Source: JAOZPE01 sp964601275
GTDB lineage: Bacteria > Krumholzibacteriota > Krumholzibacteriia > JAJRXK01
DNA: 64,000 nt
Direction: 5' to 3'
NCBI GenBank assembly: GCA_964601275.1
Contig: CAZRMV010000007.1
Location: 184,939-248,938, forward strand
Shown: positions 63,928-64,000 of the stretch, one piece after another
Layout of the letters: each line of letters begins with the position of its first letter
Numbering within the stretch: position 1 is the stretch's first letter
Notes under the pieces: generated by a model
Told to the model about the DNA's origin: nothing
What the model saw: only the letters and a program-made list of their open reading frames with translations
Database searches by the model: none
Made by a program: the position numbers and the translations under genes

Positions 63928-64000
63928 ATGGCTCGTGAGAAGTTCGAGCGGACCAAAGAGCATGTGAACGTGGGGACGATCGGTCACGTGGACCATGGGA
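63928..64000 (+). CDS. tuf: Elongation factor Tu (5' end only)
   Basis: The first 24 codons encode MAREKFERTKEHVNVGTIGH and then VDHG, the classic EF-Tu start with the beginning of the GHVDHGKT P-loop. AGGAGGAAGG lies 10 nt upstream. The gene runs off the window. It follows four tRNA genes in the same order as the E. coli thrU-tyrU-glyT-thrT-tufB operon. Confidence 0.93.
   Translation, partial: MAREKFERTKEHVNVGTIGHVDHG

Overview
The window comes from a GC-rich, Gram-negative bacterium. The signs of an outer membrane are a beta-barrel protein ending in an aromatic C-terminal strand (3-1229), an Mla-type MlaE/MlaF/MlaD lipid transporter (55655-58122) and several lipoproteins. The mix of SecD/SecF, DUF4159/DUF4175 proteins, a giant NtrY-like kinase, TPR lipoproteins and a conserved secreted protein usually misnamed 'asparagine synthetase B' suggests an FCB-type lineage (Gemmatimonadota, Latescibacterota, Eisenbacteria or Krumholzibacteriota-like). 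I cannot place it further from sequence reading alone. Coding is dense, most genes are on the + strand, and many neighbours overlap by 4 nt (ATGA, GTGA or TTGA). No CRISPR array, insertion sequence, integrase or phage gene was seen.

Layout. 1-3962: end of an outer-membrane barrel gene, two related small lipoproteins, and a YibQ-type polysaccharide deacetylase. 3977-7471: a consensus promoter and structured leader in front of secD-secF, then a DUF4783-like secreted protein. 7501-19925: a cell-envelope block of a 1518-aa NtrY-like sensor kinase, a DUF4159 protein, a DUF4175 protein, a TPR protein and the conserved secreted protein. 20045-23681: a tiny zinc-ribbon protein convergent with a CPBP protease, then NAD(P)HX repair (nnrDE) and tsaD. 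24033-31267: a five-gene signalling operon, REC-GGDDF / kinase-GAF-HD-GYP / REC / kinase-GAF-degenerate HD-GYP / REC. 31328-45237: informational and core genes (priA, a TPR lipoprotein, rho, rpmE, DUF1385, prfA, prmC, a trkH fused to a lipoprotein domain, murA, selB). 45395-48485: an intact GAF-HD-GYP phosphodiesterase convergent with a compact NFACT protein. 48743-53167: yicC-gmk-rpoZ-coaBC-udg. 53184-55599: sodB divergent from dnaB, with a helically phased repeat array between them. 55655-63172: mlaEFD, radA, ispD, ispF, ddl, cysS. 63318-64000: tRNA-Thr, tRNA-Tyr, tRNA-Gly, tRNA-Thr and the start of tuf.

How the genes work together. Most of the window is housekeeping: protein export, translation termination and release-factor methylation, isoprenoid and peptidoglycan precursor synthesis, replication restart and transcription termination. 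The accessory interest is in signalling. The 24033-31267 operon joins phosphotransfer (two kinases, three receiver domains) to c-di-GMP-type output domains inside the same polypeptides. One HD-GYP domain keeps its metal ligands, one has lost the first histidine, and the GGDEF domain carries an atypical GGDDF motif. A separate canonical HD-GYP protein at 45395-47068 shows that the intact version also exists in this genome.

Other points for a second look are the in-frame TrkH-lipoprotein fusion (39918-41984), the five 10-11 bp-phased TTGTCCCCA-like repeats upstream of dnaB (53875-53936), -10 elements placed so close to ATG that mlaE and possibly priA should be leaderless, and the tRNA Thr-Tyr-Gly-Thr-tuf order shared with the E. 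coli thrU-tyrU-glyT-thrT-tufB operon.
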